From Novibacillus thermophilus (GTDB taxonomy: Bacteria > Bacillota > Bacilli > Thermoactinomycetales > Novibacillaceae), in assembly GCF_002005165.1 (NCBI RefSeq), contig NZ_CP019699.1, forward strand, positions 1,736,001 to 1,800,000: a DNA stretch of 64,000 bases, in the 5' to 3' direction. Below, in pieces: positions 48,167 through 56,979 of the stretch. The translations under genes were made by a program, and so were the position numbers. The notes under the pieces were generated by a model that worked only from the letters and a program-made list of their open reading frames with translations, ran no database searches and was not told the DNA's origin. Each line of letters opens with the position of its first letter. The stretch's first letter is position 1.

Positions 48167-48181
48167 GGTCATCTGATGACC
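48167..48181 (+). promoter_or_regulatory. FadR/GntR-type operator
   Basis: GGTCAT-CTG-ATGACC is a perfect dyad directly downstream of the -10 box. FadR-subfamily boxes have this TGGTnnnACCA/GTCAT-ATGAC shape. It lies between the regulator and glcDF, and may regulate both. Confidence 0.7.
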
Positions 48182-48214
48182 GGATCACTAAAAATAGATA
48201 GGGTGTACCTAACG

Positions 48215-48940
48215 ATGGCATTCCAGCGCGTGAAGCCAAAAAAAATTTATGAAGAAGTCGCGGAACAAATTGAAAAAATGATTAGAGAAAAGGAAATAAA
48301 ACCGGGCGATCAACTGGCGTCCGTACAAACCCTCGCGGAACAGTTTGGCGTAGGGCGATCCGCCGTGCGGGAGGCCCTCAGTGCTCTCCGAGCGAAAGGT
48401 TTACTGGAAATGCGGCAAGGAGAGGGAACGTTCGTGCGTTCCTATGACCGCACTGTGATCAGCCACGCCATTTCGACGGCCGTTCTGATGAATCCCAAAG
48501 AGATCCGCGACCTGCTAGAAGTGCGCAAGTTTCTCGAAGTCGGATCAGCGGGGGCAGCGGCCGAACGCCGCTCCGAAGAGGATTTGGCCCGCATGCGGGC
48601 GGCGCTGTCGGACATGGAAGAGCACCTTGACGACGAAGCCGTCGGGGAACGGGCAGACGTACAATTTCATTTGGCTGTGACCAAAGCGAGTGCCAATGGC
48701 ATGTTACAGCATTTGATGAACACTGTGGCGGAAACGATGACGGCCAACATGGGAGACAGCCGACGCCTGTGGCTGTACGCTGACTCTTCTTCAGCGAAGC
48801 AGTTGTTTAAAGAGCACCAAGCGATCTATGAGGCCATTCGCGAGCGAAACCGCGAGCAGGCAGAGCAGCTCATGTTTCGCCATTTAGACAAAGTGGAGCG
48901 AACTGTGTGGCAGTTTTTAGTACAAAAGCAAAATCATTAG
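48215..48940 (+). CDS. GntR/FadR family regulator (LutR/GlcC-like)
   Basis: A 241-residue regulator. N-terminal winged helix (KPGDQLASVQTLAEQFGVGRSAVREALSALRAKGLLEMRQGEGTFVR-type, about 35-80), then a FCD effector domain with metal ligands in ADVQFHLAV and in FKEHQAIYEAIRERN. FadR-type members near lactate or glycolate genes bind the acid. ATG 48215 is used. Divergent from glcDF with a palindrome in its promoter. Confidence 0.88.
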   Translation: MAFQRVKPKKIYEEVAEQIEKMIREKEIKPGDQLASVQTLAEQFGVGRSAVREALSALRAKGLLEMRQGEGTFVRSYDRTVISHAISTAVLMNPKEIRDLLEVRKFLEVGSAGAAAERRSEEDLARMRAALSDMEEHLDDEAVGERADVQFHLAVTKASANGMLQHLMNTVAETMTANMGDSRRLWLYADSSSAKQLFKEHQAIYEAIRERNREQAEQLMFRHLDKVERTVWQFLVQKQNH

Positions 48941-49258
48941 GACGGACAGGATGACGTCGGCGACACCGGCAGTGAACAACGTGAGGATGAGCCCCACCCG
49001 CTTGTGAGTGCCTGTCTTTGGCAGAGGAGGCTTTTGTAAGGGTTTGTCCTTAAACAGAAGGTGCATCCCTTGGCCGATTACAAAACCGAAGTCACTGGAG
49101 AACAAAAAGATCAATGCAGCCAACACGAGTGACGCCATGCCGAGCAAAAAGAGGCGATTGCTTACGGTGACCCAGCTGTCCGCACCGATGAGGGACAGAA
49201 TGACAGAGAGGGACGTGATGGCGATCAAAGAGAGGACAAACTGTCTGTGTGTGTTCAT
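48917..49258 (-). CDS. DUF3899-type small membrane protein
   Basis: A 113-residue protein with three hydrophobic segments, a basic loop (KDKPLQKPPLPKTGTHKR) and the pattern of DUF3899. ATG 49258 follows GAAAGGACG. Its last 24 bases overlap the end of the GntR-type gene. Function unknown. Confidence 0.7.
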   Translation of the reverse strand: MNTHRQFVLSLIAITSLSVILSLIGADSWVTVSNRLFLLGMASLVLAALIFLFSSDFGFVIGQGMHLLFKDKPLQKPPLPKTGTHKRVGLILTLFTAGVADVILSVLMILLLY

Positions 49259-49390
49259 GTGTGTCGTCCTTTCCCGTGTTTCACTATATTCATTATATCG
49301 AAAATAAATACACATTGAGATTTTAAAACTTTATAGTATAAAAGTATAAATAGCCGGAACATATTCTCGTTTTTCGGTAAAAAAATTACC

Positions 49391-49419
49391 TTTTCAATTT
49401 CATACTATTTGTATATAAT
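49391..49419 (+). promoter_or_regulatory. Possible promoter cut off from the opp operon by the IS element
   Basis: TTTTCA (49391-49396), 17 bases, TATAAT (49414-49419) points toward the IS insertion at 49452. Without the element it would lie about 130 bases upstream of the oligopeptide-binding gene. Confidence 0.45.
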
Positions 49420-49446
49420 GAAATGTAACGCGAGTTAAACTTTTGT

Positions 49447-49451
49447 ATCAT
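49447..49451 (+). repeat. Target-site duplication of the IS element, left copy
   Basis: ATCAT directly precedes the left terminal repeat; the same five bases follow the right end at 51036-51040. Confidence 0.8.
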
Positions 49452-51035
49452 CCTGAATTTCGAAAGTAAAGTTGCTTGATCCAGTAATAAAGGTGCTCCA
49501 ATCCTTGGTATAATGGTGTTTGAACGAACAACAAAACCCAAAGAGAGGGGCACCCGTTAGGTGAAGTCTACCACAAACATCGCCAAAATGAAAACAGAAT
49601 TCACGCTAAAGAATGCAACCTCACACGCAGGGAGTAAACCCTTGCTTGCGTACCTTGAAAAAATCAAACTGGAAGACGCTTTTCGTCAGATAGGTTGCGG
49701 GAAAGGCCGGAATACGCTTTTTCCGTTCTTCAAGATCTTGATGTACCTTTTAGTCGGATGGCTACTGGGTTGCGAACGTATATTCCATTTCCGCTCATTG
49801 CGAGACGATTCGCTGGTACGTCGTTTTTTAGGTGGACGTTGTCCCCATCACACTCTTTTGTATAAAGAACTGTGCCGCGCTGCTGTCTCCATGCCCACGA
49901 TCCGTCGGGACTTGAAGGCATTAAACCTTGATCTCATCACTCCCTGCCTATCCGACGAATGCATTCTCGACCTCGATTCCACCGTTGAGACGGTGTACGG
50001 GAATCAGGAAGGGGCCGAAGTTGGGACAAACGCTCAAAAGCCCGGACGTAAAAGCTTCCAACCACTCATCGCCTTTGAAGGAAAGTCCCGTCTTTACCTT
50101 AATGCCGAACTGCGTTCAGGCAATACGCATTGTTCCCGCAATGCCCATACTTTCGCGAAGGAAACCCTTCAACGTCTTCCTAAATCGTGTAAAGTCAAGT
50201 ATGCCCGATTCGACAAAGGATTCGGCGGCGAAACCTTCTATAGTTTTTGGGAAGGCAAACAGATCGGCTACGTTGGCAAACTCAAATGGACGCATCGGTT
50301 AGCCAAAGAAGTCGCCAAATGTCCTCATTGGAAACGCTATGTGGACGGAGACGTCATCATCGAAGGCCTTTGTTTAGTGTACAAAGCCACTTCTTGGAAA
50401 AAGGCTCGAATGGTGGTCGTCATCAGGAAAGCCGAACGCTACGATGGTGATCAACTCCAATTCGACTTTCTTTGGGATTACGAAGCAATCGTGACCAATT
50501 TGGATTGGGAGCCCATCGACATTTGGCGTTTTTACAATCAGCGCGCGTGCATGGAGAACTACATCAAAGAAGTGAAGCACGGCTTTTCGATTCACCGTAT
50601 TCCGACAGATTCGTTTAAAGCCAATGAAATCGATCTGTTGCTGAAGCTGTTGGCCTACAATGTATTCGAGCGTTTTAAGATGGACTGCTGTGAACCGGTT
50701 CATCGCCGCTATACCATTGCACGATTTCGTAAGGAGTTTTTCCATGTCCCTGGTACGATCATCTATCGCAGTCGCCAAGTCATTCTAAAAATCGCGGCAG
50801 CCTTCCAAAATGAGTACAGTTGGCGGCGCATGGAAGAACGGGTGGTTCTCCTACAATAATGCCTATCCAAACTTTTACATGGAAATAACCGAGCCCGCTT
50901 GTGTGGGGAGGGGGAAAGTGTATCCCAAGAACAAGAAACCCCATCGAAAGGACAAGTTTAGTTTCCACTTTTACTGTTTGTTTCCATGTGGGTAATGCTA
51001 GAAATAGCTGATGTTATCCACATTCGAAATTCGGG
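49452..51035 (+). mobile_element. Complete IS1380-family insertion sequence
   Basis: A 1,584-base element. The ends are inverted repeats: CCTGAATTTCGAAAGT at the left and, read from the right end, CCCGAATTTCGAATGT (two mismatches). It is bounded by a 5-base direct repeat ATCAT and holds one intact transposase gene. Size, DDE transposase type and short target duplication agree with the IS1380 family. The intact frame and identical target repeats mean a fairly recent insertion. Confidence 0.9.
49561..50859 (+). CDS. IS1380 family transposase
   Basis: DDE transposase of 432 residues. The first acidic cluster is ILDLDSTVETVYGNQEGAE (Asp about 137-139) followed by the family block KPGRKSFQPLIAF; then ARFDKGFGGETFYSFWE and the C-terminal YNQRACMENYIKEVKHG with the last Glu. 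It starts with GTG 49561. The frame is complete, so the element may be mobile. Confidence 0.92.
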   Translation: MKSTTNIAKMKTEFTLKNATSHAGSKPLLAYLEKIKLEDAFRQIGCGKGRNTLFPFFKILMYLLVGWLLGCERIFHFRSLRDDSLVRRFLGGRCPHHTLLYKELCRAAVSMPTIRRDLKALNLDLITPCLSDECILDLDSTVETVYGNQEGAEVGTNAQKPGRKSFQPLIAFEGKSRLYLNAELRSGNTHCSRNAHTFAKETLQRLPKSCKVKYARFDKGFGGETFYSFWEGKQIGYVGKLKWTHRLAKEVAKCPHWKRYVDGDVIIEGLCLVYKATSWKKARMVVVIRKAERYDGDQLQFDFLWDYEAIVTNLDWEPIDIWRFYNQRACMENYIKEVKHGFSIHRIPTDSFKANEIDLLLKLLAYNVFERFKMDCCEPVHRRYTIARFRKEFFHVPGTIIYRSRQVILKIAAAFQNEYSWRRMEERVVLLQ

Positions 51036-51040
51036 ATCAT
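51036..51040 (+). repeat. Target-site duplication of the IS element, right copy
   Basis: ATCAT directly after the right terminal repeat, identical to 49447-49451. Confidence 0.8.
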
Positions 51041-51161
51041 ATTCCTTCCGAACGCATTCCTTTCTCCAGCCGCAGCTCGCTTTGCATTTGCGGAGTAGAA
51101 GCGTGTTTTTAGGGTTATCGGCAATTTGCCATAACTAAATACATTTAAGGGGGTCGACTTG

Positions 51162-52850
51162 ATGCAAAGAAGCAAATGGCTCATCCTCATGTTTTCCCTC
51201 GTGATGGTGACGAGTCTTACACTGGCCGCCTGTGGCAGCGGCGGGACGTCTGGTGATCCGGCCGACGAAGGAACGTCTGAAGGCGACACGGCCACGTCGG
51301 AAGAAGGAGCTCCCGATGAAGTTCAGGAGTTGCACATCACGGAGAATCAGGAACCGCCGGACTTAGACAGTGCCAAGTCTACGGATTCGGTGTCGTTCAC
51401 GATTTTGAACAACGTGAACGAGGGATTGATGCGCTTGGACGAGAACAATGAGCCCGTTCCGGGGATGGCTGAGGGCGAACCGGAAGTGAGTGAAGACGGC
51501 CTGACATACACATTCAAACTGCGTGACGCCAACTGGAGTGACGGCACACCGGTGACGGCCCACGACTTTGAGTACGCTTGGAAAAGGGCATTAGATCCCG
51601 AGACGGCTTCGCAGTACGCCTTTATTTTGTATTACATAAAAAATGCGGAAGCGTACAACGCCGGCGAAGCAGAAGCGGACGACGTCGGGGTGAAAGCCCT
51701 TGACGACAAGACGTTAGAAGTTGAACTGGAGCGGCCTGTACCGTACTTTCTCTCCCTGACGGCGTTTGCGACCTATTTGCCGCAAAAACAGGAATTTGTT
51801 GAAGAACAGGGCGACAATTACGCCAAAGAGGACGACGCCTTGCTGTACAACGGTCCGTTTGTCCTGCAAAACTGGGAACACGAAGCCGGTTGGGAACTGG
51901 CGAAAAACGAGCAGTACTGGGATGCCGAAAACGTTCAGCTGGATTTAATCACGGTTAATGTCGTGAAAGAGACGTCGACGTCTGTCAACTTGTATGAATC
52001 GGGTGAAATCGACCGCACCCAGGGATTAACCTCTGATTACGTCTCCCAGTTTAAAGACCGTGAAGACTACCAGGAAAGAATGGAGTACACTCTGTTTTAC
52101 ATCGTGCCGAACATGAACAACGAGTTTTTGGCCAACGATAAGATTCGCAAGGCGATCGCGAGTGCATTCGACAAAGAAGCCCACGCAGAAGTGATTTTAA
52201 ACAACGGGTCGGTCCCCGCATACGGCCTCGTTCCGCCGGAAATGCCCGGACCTGAAGGGCAGACGTTCCGGGAAGCGAACGGCGATCTCAAACCTGCCGC
52301 CACGGTGGAAGAAGCGAAACAGCTGTTTGAAGAAGGTCTCAAAGAACTTGGCCTCGACGAACCGCCGGCCGTTGAGTATTTGACAGACGATACGGAAGGA
52401 GCGCGGCGATCGGCGGAATTCATGCAAGAAGAATTGCGCAAAAATCTCGGTCTCGAGCTGAAGATCAATCAGCAAACGTTCGCATCGCGCCTCGATTTGT
52501 CCCGTGAAGGCAAATTCGAGCTCGTTCTCAGCGGGTGGGGAGCTGACTACAACGACCCGCTGTCGTTCATGGATCTGTTCATTACGGACGGACCGTACAA
52601 CGACGGAGATTGGAGCAATCCAGACTACGACGACGCCATCGAGTTCGCCATGACGTCCAATGACCCTGCGGAGCGGATGCAGCGTTTGCTCGACGCTGAG
52701 CCGCTGCTGATTGAAGACGCGGGGATCATTCCCGTGTACTTCCGCGGACAAGGTTACTTGTGGCAACCATACGTCAAAGAGTTGTATCACCATCCTTACG
52801 GGCCTGAGTGGAGCTTTAAGTGGGCCTACATTTCCGGTAAAGAACAGTGA
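51162..52850 (+). CDS. oppA: Oligopeptide ABC transporter, substrate-binding lipoprotein
   Basis: A 562-residue solute-binding protein of family 5 (OppA/DppA/AppA). Signal peptide ending TLAAC with lipid-modified Cys, then a Gly/Ser/Glu linker. Family 5 signatures are clear: YTFKLRDANWSDGTPVTAHDFEYAWKRALDP-type segment (read in two parts), LSGWGADYNDPLSFMDLF near the C-terminus. ATG 51162 follows AAGGGGG. It is the first gene of the operon; a stem-loop follows it. The IS element lies 127 bases upstream. Confidence 0.95.
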   Translation: MQRSKWLILMFSLVMVTSLTLAACGSGGTSGDPADEGTSEGDTATSEEGAPDEVQELHITENQEPPDLDSAKSTDSVSFTILNNVNEGLMRLDENNEPVPGMAEGEPEVSEDGLTYTFKLRDANWSDGTPVTAHDFEYAWKRALDPETASQYAFILYYIKNAEAYNAGEAEADDVGVKALDDKTLEVELERPVPYFLSLTAFATYLPQKQEFVEEQGDNYAKEDDALLYNGPFVLQNWEHEAGWELAKNEQYWDAENVQLDLITVNVVKETSTSVNLYESGEIDRTQGLTSDYVSQFKDREDYQERMEYTLFYIVPNMNNEFLANDKIRKAIASAFDKEAHAEVILNNGSVPAYGLVPPEMPGPEGQTFREANGDLKPAATVEEAKQLFEEGLKELGLDEPPAVEYLTDDTEGARRSAEFMQEELRKNLGLELKINQQTFASRLDLSREGKFELVLSGWGADYNDPLSFMDLFITDGPYNDGDWSNPDYDDAIEFAMTSNDPAERMQRLLDAEPLLIEDAGIIPVYFRGQGYLWQPYVKELYHHPYGPEWSFKWAYISGKEQ

Positions 52851-52861
52851 GCTGGGCAATA

Positions 52862-52919
52862 GAGACAGTGTGGAAAGGAGGTATATGTCGCATGTGCGGC
52901 ATATACCTTCGTCTGTCTC
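52862..52919 (+). other. Intercistronic stem-loop between oppA and oppB
   Basis: GGTATATGTCGC pairs with GCGGCATATACC around ATGT, and an outer GAGACAG/CTGTCTC pair encloses it. No T-run follows. Such structures stabilise the upstream binding-protein message and lower permease expression in ABC operons. Confidence 0.7.
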
Positions 52920-52973
52920 ACACAAACTCTAACCGCACTGTAAGTGTTTACATTTTATAAGAGAGGTGAGACG

Positions 52974-53903
52974 GTGGGACGTTTTATCCTGACCCGTTTT
53001 GTGTACATGATCGTCGCTTTTTGGGTCGTCGTCACGGCGACGTTTTTTACGATGCACTTTCTGCCAGGGTCGCCTCTGCAAAACCAAGCGAAACTGCCGG
53101 AAAAGATGAGAGAGAGAATAGAGGAGCACTACGGATTAAACGACCCTCTGGCAGTGCAGTACTTTCGCTATTTGGGTGATCTCGCACAGGGAGATTTAGG
53201 GCTGTCGTTTAAATACGAAGGGCGCAGCGTGAATCAGATCATCGCAGAGCGCATCGGACCGTCTGCCCAACTCGGTGTACAAGCTCTCATTTTTGGGACT
53301 GTTGTCGGGGTCGCGTTGGGGATTCTGGCAGGTTTGCGACAGAATACGTGGATCGACTACAGTTCCATGGCCGTGGCCATCCTCAGCATGTCACTGCCCA
53401 ATTTTGTGTTGGCGGCGTTTTTGTCGTATTTTGTCGGGGTGAAACTCGGCTGGTTGCCCGTCGCCCTGTGGGAGGGGTTTGAGTACACGATTTTGCCGAC
53501 GTTAACGTTGTCTGGCACGGTTATCGCCATGCTGGCGCGGTTTATGCGCACGGAGATGATCGAAGTACTCGGACAGGATTACATCAAGACAGCGAAGGCG
53601 AAAGGGTTGTCCCCTTCGGCAGTCGTGTGGAAGCACACGATACGCAATGCGATGCTTCCGTCGGTCACGGTGTTAGGGACGATCGCGATTAACATTGTCA
53701 CCGGCTCACTCGTCATCGAGCAGATGTTCGGGGTTCCTGGCATCGGCGAACAGTTTGTGACGTCCATACTGGCCAAAGATTTGACAGTGATCATGGGCGT
53801 GACCATATTTTACAGCGCCCTCTTTATTCTGACGATCTTTATAACAGATGTTCTGTACGGCGTCATCGATCCGCGCATTCGCTTGTCGGAGGTGAAGGCA
53901 TAA
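52974..53903 (+). CDS. oppB: Oligopeptide ABC transporter permease OppB
   Basis: A 309-residue BPD-type permease with six membrane helices. N-terminal GRFILTRFVYMIVAFWVVV and the ATPase-coupling segment YIKTAKAKGLSPSAVVWKH are diagnostic of OppB/DppB. It starts with GTG 52974 behind GAGAGGTGAG. The stop is one base before oppC. Confidence 0.95.
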   Translation: MGRFILTRFVYMIVAFWVVVTATFFTMHFLPGSPLQNQAKLPEKMRERIEEHYGLNDPLAVQYFRYLGDLAQGDLGLSFKYEGRSVNQIIAERIGPSAQLGVQALIFGTVVGVALGILAGLRQNTWIDYSSMAVAILSMSLPNFVLAAFLSYFVGVKLGWLPVALWEGFEYTILPTLTLSGTVIAMLARFMRTEMIEVLGQDYIKTAKAKGLSPSAVVWKHTIRNAMLPSVTVLGTIAINIVTGSLVIEQMFGVPGIGEQFVTSILAKDLTVIMGVTIFYSALFILTIFITDVLYGVIDPRIRLSEVKA

Positions 53904-53904
53904 G

Positions 53905-54834
53905 ATGGAAACCCAACCGCGCGTGTACAACTCAGAAGACTTTCAGCCTGCTGACATCACTTACGGGGAACGAGAACGCATCGAAAGACCTCCGACTTCT
54001 CTGTTCAAAGACGGGTGGAACCAGCTGAAGCGGAACCGCGGCGCCGTATTCGGTCTGACGATTTTGTGTGCGCTGTTCCTCTTATCCGTCTTCGGGCCTT
54101 ACATGACGGAGTACACGTATTACGAACAAGACGTTATGAAGACGAACCACTTTCCCAGCAGCGAACACTACTTCGGAACGGATCACCTCGGACGCGACAT
54201 GTTTGCCCGGGTGTGGGAAGGGACGCGCATCTCGATGTTTATCGCTTTCTTGGCGGCCTTCCTCGACTTAATCATCGGCGTTACGTTTGGCGGCATTTCC
54301 GCCTATTACGGCGGCCGGGTCGACAACGTCATGCAGCGGATTATCGAGATTTTAGTCGGAATTCCCAACTTAATTGTCATTATTTTAATGATGATGATTT
54401 TAGAAGCGGGCATTGTGGCCATTGCCCTGGCCATGGTTATCACTGGTTGGGTGCCGATGGCGCGGATCGTCCGCGGCCAGATCCTCAAGTTGAAAAACCA
54501 GGAATTTATCATGGCGGCCCGGACGCTGGGGGCCAGCCACAAGCGCCTCATCTGGAAGCACTTAATGCCGAACGCCTTGGGACCGATTATTGTCAATCTG
54601 ACGTTTACCATTCCAACGGCCATCTTTTTTGAAGCGTTCCTCAGTTTTATCGGCTTGGGTCTGCAACCGCCCAATACGAGCCTCGGAGTGATGGTGAACG
54701 AAGGCTTTCGACAAATGCGTTTCTATCCGTATCAAGTCCTCATTCCTTCGACAGTGATTGCGCTCTTGATGCTCGGGTTCAACTTGTTGGGTGACGGGCT
54801 GCGGGATGCGTTCGACCCGAAAATGAGAAAGTGA
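53905..54834 (+). CDS. oppC: Oligopeptide ABC transporter permease OppC
   Basis: A 309-residue permease with the OppC N-terminal extension (DGWNQLKRNRGAVFGL), the FGTDHLGRDMFARVWEGTR motif and the coupling segment FIMAARTLGASHKRLIWKH. ATG 53905 lies behind GGAGGTGAAGG. Pairs with OppB in the membrane. Confidence 0.95.
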   Translation: METQPRVYNSEDFQPADITYGERERIERPPTSLFKDGWNQLKRNRGAVFGLTILCALFLLSVFGPYMTEYTYYEQDVMKTNHFPSSEHYFGTDHLGRDMFARVWEGTRISMFIAFLAAFLDLIIGVTFGGISAYYGGRVDNVMQRIIEILVGIPNLIVIILMMMILEAGIVAIALAMVITGWVPMARIVRGQILKLKNQEFIMAARTLGASHKRLIWKHLMPNALGPIIVNLTFTIPTAIFFEAFLSFIGLGLQPPNTSLGVMVNEGFRQMRFYPYQVLIPSTVIALLMLGFNLLGDGLRDAFDPKMRK

Positions 54835-54844
54835 GGTGATGGGG

Positions 54845-55866
54845 ATGAGAAAAATGTTGGAAGTGAACGATTTGCGCGTTTCGTTTGAGACGTACGCCGG
54901 CGAGGTTCAGGCTGTTCGGGGAGTTTCCTTTGAATTGGACAAGGGAGAGACGTTGGCCATCGTGGGCGAGTCGGGATGTGGCAAAAGCGTGACGGCCCAG
55001 AGTGTCATGCGCTTAGTGCCGACACCGCCGGGGCGTTATAAAGGCGGGTCGGTTCTGTTTGAAGGAAAAGACTTGATGAAACTGAAAGAGAAAGAGATGC
55101 AATCCATCCGCGGAGCGGAAATATCGATGATATTCCAGGACCCGATGACGTCCCTCAATCCGACGATGACAGTCGGCAAACAGATTGTAGAGGTCCTGAT
55201 GAGACACCAGAAGGTGAGTAAAGCACAAGCGTTTTCCCGTGCCGTGGACATGTTGAGACGCGTAGGGATTCCGAATGCCAAAGAGAGAGCAGAGCAGTAT
55301 CCGCACCAATTTAGCGGTGGCATGCGCCAGCGGGTCATGATTGCCATCGCCCTCGTCTGTGAGCCGAAAATTCTCATCGCCGACGAACCGACCACCGCCC
55401 TCGACGTGACGATTCAAGCACAAATACTCGACATAATGGTCGAGTTGCAGAAAAAAATTGACACGGCCATCATTCTCATCACGCACGATCTCGGCATCGT
55501 GGCCAACGTCGCCCAGCGGGTGGCCGTCATGTACGCCGGAAAGATCGTGGAAACGGGAACACTAGAGGAGATTTTTTACGATCCGAAACATCCTTACACG
55601 TGGGGGTTGTTGACGTCCGTGCCCCGTCTGGACAGTGACCGGGCCAACGAGTTGGTGGCCATTCCGGGAACGCCACCAGATCTCATCTCCCCTCCCAAAG
55701 GCTGTCCGTTTGCCGCGCGCTGCCCCACGCGATGAAAGTGTGCCAGGAGGAGATGCCGGTGGATACAGAAGTATCGCCGGGACACAGTGTTGCGTGCTGG
55801 TTGGAACATCCGATGGCGCCTAATGTCAAGCCGCCTGCGGCTGTCGCGGGAGGAGGAACGAGATGA
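54845..55866 (+). pseudogene. oppD: Oligopeptide ABC transporter ATPase OppD, frameshifted near the end
   Basis: ATPase subunit with Walker A GESGCGKS, signature FSGGMRQR and Walker B ILIADEPTTALD, all intact. The frame ends early at 55735 with CPFAARCPTR. One more C in the CCCC run at 55723-55726 would give the conserved CPFAARCPHAMKVCQEEMP and a 340-residue protein ending at 55866, overlapping the oppF ATG as ATGA. The missing part is the C-terminal Cys-rich oligopeptide domain, which binds an Fe-S cluster in related proteins. Probably a sequencing error, since the downstream codons are fully conserved. Confidence 0.9.
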
Positions 55867-56840
55867 GCGGGGAGCGCATTCTCGAAGTGCAGAAGGTGAA
55901 AAAATACTTTCGCGTCGGAAGAGGCGAGAATCTCCGCGCCGTGGACAATGTGTCGTTTCACGTGCACAAAGGGGAGACGTTCGGCCTCGTGGGCGAATCG
56001 GGTTGCGGAAAGTCGACCATCGGCCGCACCATTATCCGGCTTTATGACGCGACAGCGGGAAAAGTACTGTTTAAAGGGCGTGACGTTCACGGGCAAAACC
56101 GCCAACAGATGCAACAGTTCCGCCGCGAGGTGCAAATGATTTTTCAAGACCCTTACGCGTCGCTGAATCCCCGCATGACCGTGGAAGACATTGTCGCCGA
56201 AGGGTTGGACATCCATCGGTTAGTGGGGAGTAAATCTGAAAGGAGAAAACGGGTGCAAGAGCTGTTGGAGATCGTGGGGCTCAACCCTGAACACTTGAGC
56301 CGTTACCCGCACGAGTTCAGCGGCGGGCAGCGGCAACGGATCGGTATCGCCCGCGCACTGGCCGTCGAACCCGAATTCATCATCGCCGACGAGCCGATCT
56401 CCGCGCTGGACGTTTCGATTCAAGCGCAGGTCATCAACTTGATGCGCCGGTTGCAACGCGAGAAGGGATTGACGTATTTGTTTATCGCCCACGATTTGTC
56501 CATGGTCAAGCACATCAGCGACCGGGTAGGGGTCATGTACTTAGGCCATTTAGTGGAAGTGGCGGAAAGCGAAGTGTTGTACGCAGACCCGCTCCACCCT
56601 TACACCCGAGCGCTACTGTCAGCGATCCCAATTCCGGACCCGCACGTGGAGAAAAAGCGGGAGCGCATCATACTGGAAGGCGATGTGCCGAGTCCGATCA
56701 CCCCTCCCAGCGGTTGCCGTTTTCGCACCCGCTGTCCCCACGCCATGACCATTTGCGCCGAAGCAGCTCCCGAGTGGAAAGAAATTAAACCGAACCACTG
56801 GACGGCGTGCCACTTGTACAATGACTCACCGTCGTCTTAA
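55863..56840 (+). CDS. oppF: Oligopeptide ABC transporter ATPase OppF
   Basis: Second ATPase of the importer, 325 residues: Walker A GESGCGKST, QDPYASLNPRMTV Q-loop, signature FSGGQRQR, Walker B FIIADEPISALD, and the C-terminal CRFRTRCPHAMTIC cysteine motif that is cut off in oppD. ATG 55863 follows GGAGGAACG. Intact. Confidence 0.96.
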   Translation: MSGERILEVQKVKKYFRVGRGENLRAVDNVSFHVHKGETFGLVGESGCGKSTIGRTIIRLYDATAGKVLFKGRDVHGQNRQQMQQFRREVQMIFQDPYASLNPRMTVEDIVAEGLDIHRLVGSKSERRKRVQELLEIVGLNPEHLSRYPHEFSGGQRQRIGIARALAVEPEFIIADEPISALDVSIQAQVINLMRRLQREKGLTYLFIAHDLSMVKHISDRVGVMYLGHLVEVAESEVLYADPLHPYTRALLSAIPIPDPHVEKKRERIILEGDVPSPITPPSGCRFRTRCPHAMTICAEAAPEWKEIKPNHWTACHLYNDSPSS

Positions 56841-56847
56841 ATGCACC

Positions 56848-56872
56848 ATCCCGGGTGACACCGGGTTTTTTT
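56848..56872 (+). terminator. Terminator after oppF
   Basis: CCCGG pairs with CCGGG (with an inner TG/CA pairing) followed by seven T residues. Confidence 0.82.
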
Positions 56873-56979
56873 GTGCACTGAAGAAGTCGGCTGAAGGGAG
56901 TGCATTTCGGGTCAGTGAGTCATACTCGTCTGCTGGACAAGCATACAATGTGGTAACGTTACGTTAAGGAGAGAACACA

